A stretch of 40,672 nucleotides of DNA from Acidobacteria bacterium RIFCSPLOWO2_02_FULL_65_29. Its GTDB lineage: Bacteria > Acidobacteriota > Vicinamibacteria > Vicinamibacterales > CAVVIG01. The notes under the pieces are model-generated. The model worked only from the letters and a program-made list of their open reading frames with translations, was not told the origin of the DNA and made no database searches. Every line of letters begins with the position of its first letter. Position 1 is the stretch's first letter. Position numbers and translations under genes: made by a program. The stretch is from positions 26,215 through 66,886 of the forward strand of contig MEKT01000163.1 in assembly GCA_001767435.1 (NCBI GenBank). The letters run 5' to 3'. Positions 37,854-40,672 of the stretch are shown piece by piece.

Positions 37854-37963
37854 TTAAGAATTCGGAATTAAGAATTAAGAATTCGTAACGAGACACGACG
37901 ATGAGCTAACCAGGAGGCCGATCGAGACGCATTCTTAATTCTCAATTCTTAATTCTTAATTGC
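37851..37963. repeat. Two-armed AATTCTT repeat, P450-gluQ
   Basis: Left arm 37851-37886 (AATTAAG, AATTCGG), right arm 37930-37963 (AATTCTT, AATTCTC). The left arm holds the gluQ TTG start; the right arm encodes the last residues and stop of the P450. So one array supplies coding bases to both neighbours. Confidence 0.88.
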
Positions 37964-39288
37964 GTGTTCATCCTGAGCCCGCCCTTCACCCGCAGCGTGA
38001 CGACCGGTTGCGGCACCACCGAACGGCCGGGCACGAGACGCAGGCGCCATCGCTGGGCGATGGTGCTGACGACGAGGACGAGCTCCATCCAGGCAAACGA
38101 CTCGCCGATGCATCGGCGCGCACCGCCCCCAAACGGAAAATACGCGAACGGCTGGAGCCGGGCCTTGAACTCGGCGGTCCAGCGATCCGGCCAGAAACGC
38201 TCCGGGTCCGGAAAGTACCTTGCGTCGCGGTGCACCAGGTAAGGACTCATCACGACGATCGACCGGGCGGGAATCAGATACTCGCCGACCTCGTAGTCCT
38301 CGAGCGCGCGCCGCCCGATGATCCATGCGGGGGGATACAGCCGCATCGACTCGGTGACGACCTTCTCGACGAAGGGCAGCGCCGGGATGTCGGCAACAGT
38401 CGGCAGTCGGCCGCCGAGCACGCGATCGATCTCCTCGTGCAGCGCTGCCTCGACCTCTGGCGTCTGGCTCAACAGGTACCACGTCCACGCCAGCGCGTTC
38501 GCCGTTGTCTCGTGGCCGGCGAGGAAGATGGTCATCGCTTCGTCGCGGACCTCGAGGTCGCTCATTCCCTGGCCGCCAGCTTCTTCGTCTTGCGCCATCA
38601 GAAGCATCGACAGTAGATCGCCGCGGTCGCTCGGCGACGTGCGGCGCTCGGCGATCATCGCATAGATGATTCTGTCGAGCGTTTCGCGCGCCGCGCGGCT
38701 CCGGCGCAGTGCCGGAATCGGCAGCCGTTCCAGCAGATCCGGGAACGGCAGCATCAGCATCCAGAACGATTCCATCGTCGCCGCGAGCGCCTTGCCCACT
38801 TCCTTCGCCTGCGACTCGACGTCGGCGTCAAACAGCGTCTTTCCGACGACGCCGAGAGTGAGCCTTGCCATGTCCTGCGCGGCGTCAATCGTCCCCCCGT
38901 CGGTCCAACCGCGGCGGACGCGGTCGGAGAACTCGGTCATCACGCTCGCGTACGACGCAATCCGATCGCGATGGAAGGCGGGCTGCATCAGACGCCGCTG
39001 GCGCACGTGCACGGCCCCCTCGCTCGTGAGCAGGCCTTCGCCGAGCAGCCGCTTGGCCCGATCGAGGCCGCGGCCCTTCATGAACAGGCGCTGGTCGGTG
39101 ACCAGGATGTCGCGGATCGCGCGAGGATCGTTGACGAGGTAGACGTGCTCTCCCGCCATGTGGACGTGGGCGAGATCGCCGTACGTGCGGGCCAGGTTCC
39201 CGAAAAACGACAGCGGGTCCCGTCCGGGGCCGTAGACGAGGAGCGTGCGGATCGAGCGCCGCGGGCCGGGAGGGGAGGCGACGGGCAT
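37942..39288 (-). CDS. Cytochrome P450
   Basis: Haem-thiolate monooxygenase, 448 residues, soluble. The I-helix AGHETTA, the K-helix ESMR, the PERF-like PDPERFWPDRW and the haem loop FPFGGGARRCIG with Cys393 are present. Substrate unknown; no ferredoxin gene lies next to it. The tail after GGLRMNT (last six residues) is encoded by the downstream array and not by ancestral sequence. Sequence type is close to CYP families of Acidobacteria and Actinobacteria, by eye only. Confidence 0.95.
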   Translation of the reverse strand: MPVASPPGPRRSIRTLLVYGPGRDPLSFFGNLARTYGDLAHVHMAGEHVYLVNDPRAIRDILVTDQRLFMKGRGLDRAKRLLGEGLLTSEGAVHVRQRRLMQPAFHRDRIASYASVMTEFSDRVRRGWTDGGTIDAAQDMARLTLGVVGKTLFDADVESQAKEVGKALAATMESFWMLMLPFPDLLERLPIPALRRSRAARETLDRIIYAMIAERRTSPSDRGDLLSMLLMAQDEEAGGQGMSDLEVRDEAMTIFLAGHETTANALAWTWYLLSQTPEVEAALHEEIDRVLGGRLPTVADIPALPFVEKVVTESMRLYPPAWIIGRRALEDYEVGEYLIPARSIVVMSPYLVHRDARYFPDPERFWPDRWTAEFKARLQPFAYFPFGGGARRCIGESFAWMELVLVVSTIAQRWRLRLVPGRSVVPQPVVTLRVKGGLRMNTQLRIKN

Positions 39289-39357
39289 GTTAGTCGCTAG
39301 TCGCTAGTCGCTAGTCGCTAGTCGCTAGTCGTTAGTCGGTAGCCGCTAGTCGCAAGC
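39289..39357. repeat. GTCGCTA 7-mer array upstream of P450
   Basis: Nine units of AGTCGCT/AGTCGTT lie directly upstream of the P450 ATG, so its leader is repeat DNA. Only one arm is seen. Confidence 0.9.
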
Positions 39358-39387
39358 TGCGAGCGTCTGCCGAAGCCTGGCGTGCGG

Positions 39388-39663
39388 CTACGCTCCCGCG
39401 ACGACGGTCCACGGCTTGACCTTCCAGCGGATCACGAGCCCCTGCTTGACGTAGGGATCGGCGGCTGCGAAGCGCTCGGCAACCTGCGGCGAATCGGCGC
39501 GAAAAATCAGTAGCGCACCGTCCACCGGGTCGCCGACCGCTCCGGCCATGACGATCTCGCCGCGGGCATGCCCTTCGCGAATGAGCCGCAGATGCTCCTC
39601 CCGATACGGGGCTCGCTTGGTGACCATGTCGTCGACGACGTCGTACAGAAGGACGTAGTGCAT
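39388..39663 (-). CDS. YciI-like protein
   Basis: A 91-residue protein of the YciI superfamily (dimeric alpha-beta barrel). HYVLLYDVVDD at the start, EEHLRLIREGHARGEIVMAG with the typical His and Gly, and AADPYVKQGLVIRWKVKPW at the end fit. Some relatives act as dehalogenase-like or chlorohydrolase-like enzymes; here no activity can be stated. Array-free stop, with an array 30 bp away. Confidence 0.9.
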   Translation of the reverse strand: MHYVLLYDVVDDMVTKRAPYREEHLRLIREGHARGEIVMAGAVGDPVDGALLIFRADSPQVAERFAAADPYVKQGLVIRWKVKPWTVVAGA

Positions 39664-39675
39664 ATATTGATCGCG

Positions 39676-39750
39676 TAGGGGCGAGGGGCTGGGGGCTAGA
39701 AGACAGCTGGCACCTTCCTAGTCCCTAGTCCCTAGTCCCTAGCCCCTAAC
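39676..39750. repeat. Two-armed CTAGTCC/CTAGCCC repeat
   Basis: Left arm 39676-39701 (GGGGCGA, GGGGCTG), right arm 39717-39750 (CTAGTCC, CTAGCCC). It lies between the YciI-like and DUF2585 genes and mixes two families used in the ribosomal cluster. Confidence 0.85.
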
Positions 39751-39786
39751 CTCACACGCCATGATATGCCGTGGCGCCCTCGGCGT

Positions 39787-40428
39787 TCAGATCGCCGCCT
39801 GCCACGCCTTGATGGCTTCAATTGGATACACGAGCATCAGGATGTTGAGCGTGAGGTTATCGCGGATCCAGAACACCAGCATGACCTCGAACAGCACCAC
39901 CCACGTGATCGTCGCGGCCCGGGGCAGGCGCCAGGCCATCAGAAATCCGACAATGCACGCGACGATGTCGGCCGCAGAATTGATGAGGCTGTCTCCGTAG
40001 TAGCCGAGCGAGATGGTTTCCGTCCGGTACCGCTCGACCACCGTGTCGGTGTTCTCGTACACCTCCCAGGCGGCTTCGACGCCGGTGGCGACGAGCAGGC
40101 GCGTGGCGATCGACGCCGGGCGCATCGCCAGCCACGTCAGGCCGTAGAATGCCGCGCCGTGCGTGACGTGCGTGAGGGCATAGGGATCGGCGATCTGCTG
40201 TGAGTTCTGATCGCTCGTGATGTCTCCAGACCAGAGCCTGACGGGGCCGTGACGATACGTCACGGGCCTGCCCATGCCGAGCTCGAGGCCGGCGGCCACG
40301 ATCATCAGCGCGACGACGAACGCGAGGTCGACGGCCGGGCGGCTGGTCTTCAAGACAAATCGCCGCCAGCCCATCAGCGTCGCCGCCGTGCCGGCGATGA
40401 TCAGTGGAGGGAAGAAGCCATCCAGCAT
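39787..40428 (-). CDS. DUF2585 (UPF0314) membrane protein
   Basis: A 213-residue inner-membrane protein with about six hydrophobic segments. VRLWSGDITSDQNSQQIADP, YALTHVTHGAAFYGL, EAAWEVYENTD and SLGYYGDSLINSAADI are the conserved blocks of the DUF2585 family. The Trp/Ser/Asp, His, Glu-Asn and Gly-Asp-Ser residues lie between helices and could form an active site, as in membrane hydrolases. No function is known. Directly upstream is a long two-armed array. Confidence 0.9.
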   Translation of the reverse strand: MLDGFFPPLIIAGTAATLMGWRRFVLKTSRPAVDLAFVVALMIVAAGLELGMGRPVTYRHGPVRLWSGDITSDQNSQQIADPYALTHVTHGAAFYGLTWLAMRPASIATRLLVATGVEAAWEVYENTDTVVERYRTETISLGYYGDSLINSAADIVACIVGFLMAWRLPRAATITWVVLFEVMLVFWIRDNLTLNILMLVYPIEAIKAWQAAI

Positions 40429-40597
40429 AGTCGTTAGTCGTTAGTCGTGAGTCGCTAGTCTTGAGTCGTGAGTCGTGAGTCGCTAGTCTTGAGTCGTGAG
40501 TCGTGATTCGTGAGTCGCATCGCCATCAAGGCACTGGCAGGACTAACGACTATCGACTAACGACTATCGACTATCGACTATTCGACTATTCGACTCA
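40429..40597. repeat. Long two-armed GTCGTTA repeat
   Basis: Left arm 40429-40518 has 12 or 13 units (AGTCGTT, AGTCGTG, AGTCGCT, AGTCTTG). Right arm 40541-40597 has about eight complementary ACGACTA/TCGACTA units. The arms enclose a 22-nt loop. The right arm delivers the stop codon of the next gene. It is the longest array in the window. Confidence 0.92.
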
Positions 40598-40672
40598 CTG
40601 CCTTCCCCACGCCTGCCAGATCTTCGCCATGAGCGCTTGCTTCAGCTCGGGCGAGCTGGTGTCGAAAATTCC
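40595..40672 (-). CDS. 3' end of an unidentified gene
   Basis: The last 25 codons of a gene that begins outside the window, ending in ELKQALMAKIWQAWGRQ and a TGA in the repeat arm. The fragment is too short to assign to a family. Confidence 0.5.
   Translation of the reverse strand, partial: GIFDTSSPELKQALMAKIWQAWGRQ

Noticed and set aside
40429-40597. Array could be read as a CRISPR locus
   Set aside because: Units are 7-8 bases in direct tandem with no unique spacers of constant length, and no cas gene is near.

Overview
The window is one continuous, GC-rich piece of a bacterial chromosome, most likely from an acidobacterium. The strongest hint is a large permease at 32.9-35.4 kb that matches the acidobacterial duplicated orphan permease (ADOP) type. 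The von Willebrand protein with a carboxypeptidase-like N-terminal domain, the many small secreted hydrolases and the peculiar intergenic repeats fit the same guess. This assignment is inference; there is no rRNA gene in the window.

Region 1 (149-20,383, minus strand) is the whole str-S10-spc-alpha ribosomal protein cluster. In transcription order it reads rpsL, rpsG, fusA, rpsJ, rplC, rplD, rplW, rplB, rpsS, rplV, rpsC, rplP, rpmC, rpsQ, rplN, rplX, rplE, rpsZ, rpsH, rplF, rplR, rpsE, rpmD, rplO, secY, adk, map, infA, rpmJ, rpsM, rpsK, rpsD, rpoA, rplQ. No gene of the core order is missing except tuf, which is not between fusA and rpsJ. A sigma70-like promoter and a leader of about 220 nt with two hairpins lie ahead of rpsL.

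Region 2 (20.8-24.7 kb, minus) carries a PP2C protein phosphatase, a 0.5 kb gene-free compound palindrome, and a three-gene run of dimethylargininase-like hydrolase, DEAD-box RNA helicase and DinB-like protein. Region 3 (24.8-32.8 kb) mixes strands: a secreted alpha/beta hydrolase, an M28 metallopeptidase, cystathionine beta-synthase, a small cupin and an exported VWA protein. Region 4 (32.9-40.7 kb, minus) holds the ADOP permease, a DUF3037 gene behind a wrecked HipA-like kinase gene, glutamyl-Q tRNA(Asp) synthetase, a cytochrome P450, a YciI-like protein, a DUF2585 membrane protein and the last codons of an unknown gene.

The most unusual thing is the intergenic DNA. Nearly every junction that is not tightly coupled carries a degenerate tandem array of 7- or 8-base units. 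The array usually overlaps or touches the stop codon of the upstream gene, and is often paired with an inverted copy across the gap. At least ten unit families occur; the same family reappears at distant junctions, and most families carry a stop codon in each unit. Separate dispersed palindromes of about 67 bp also occur, two of them capping a 511-bp nested inverted structure. These repeats are the best candidate in this window for an undescribed system.
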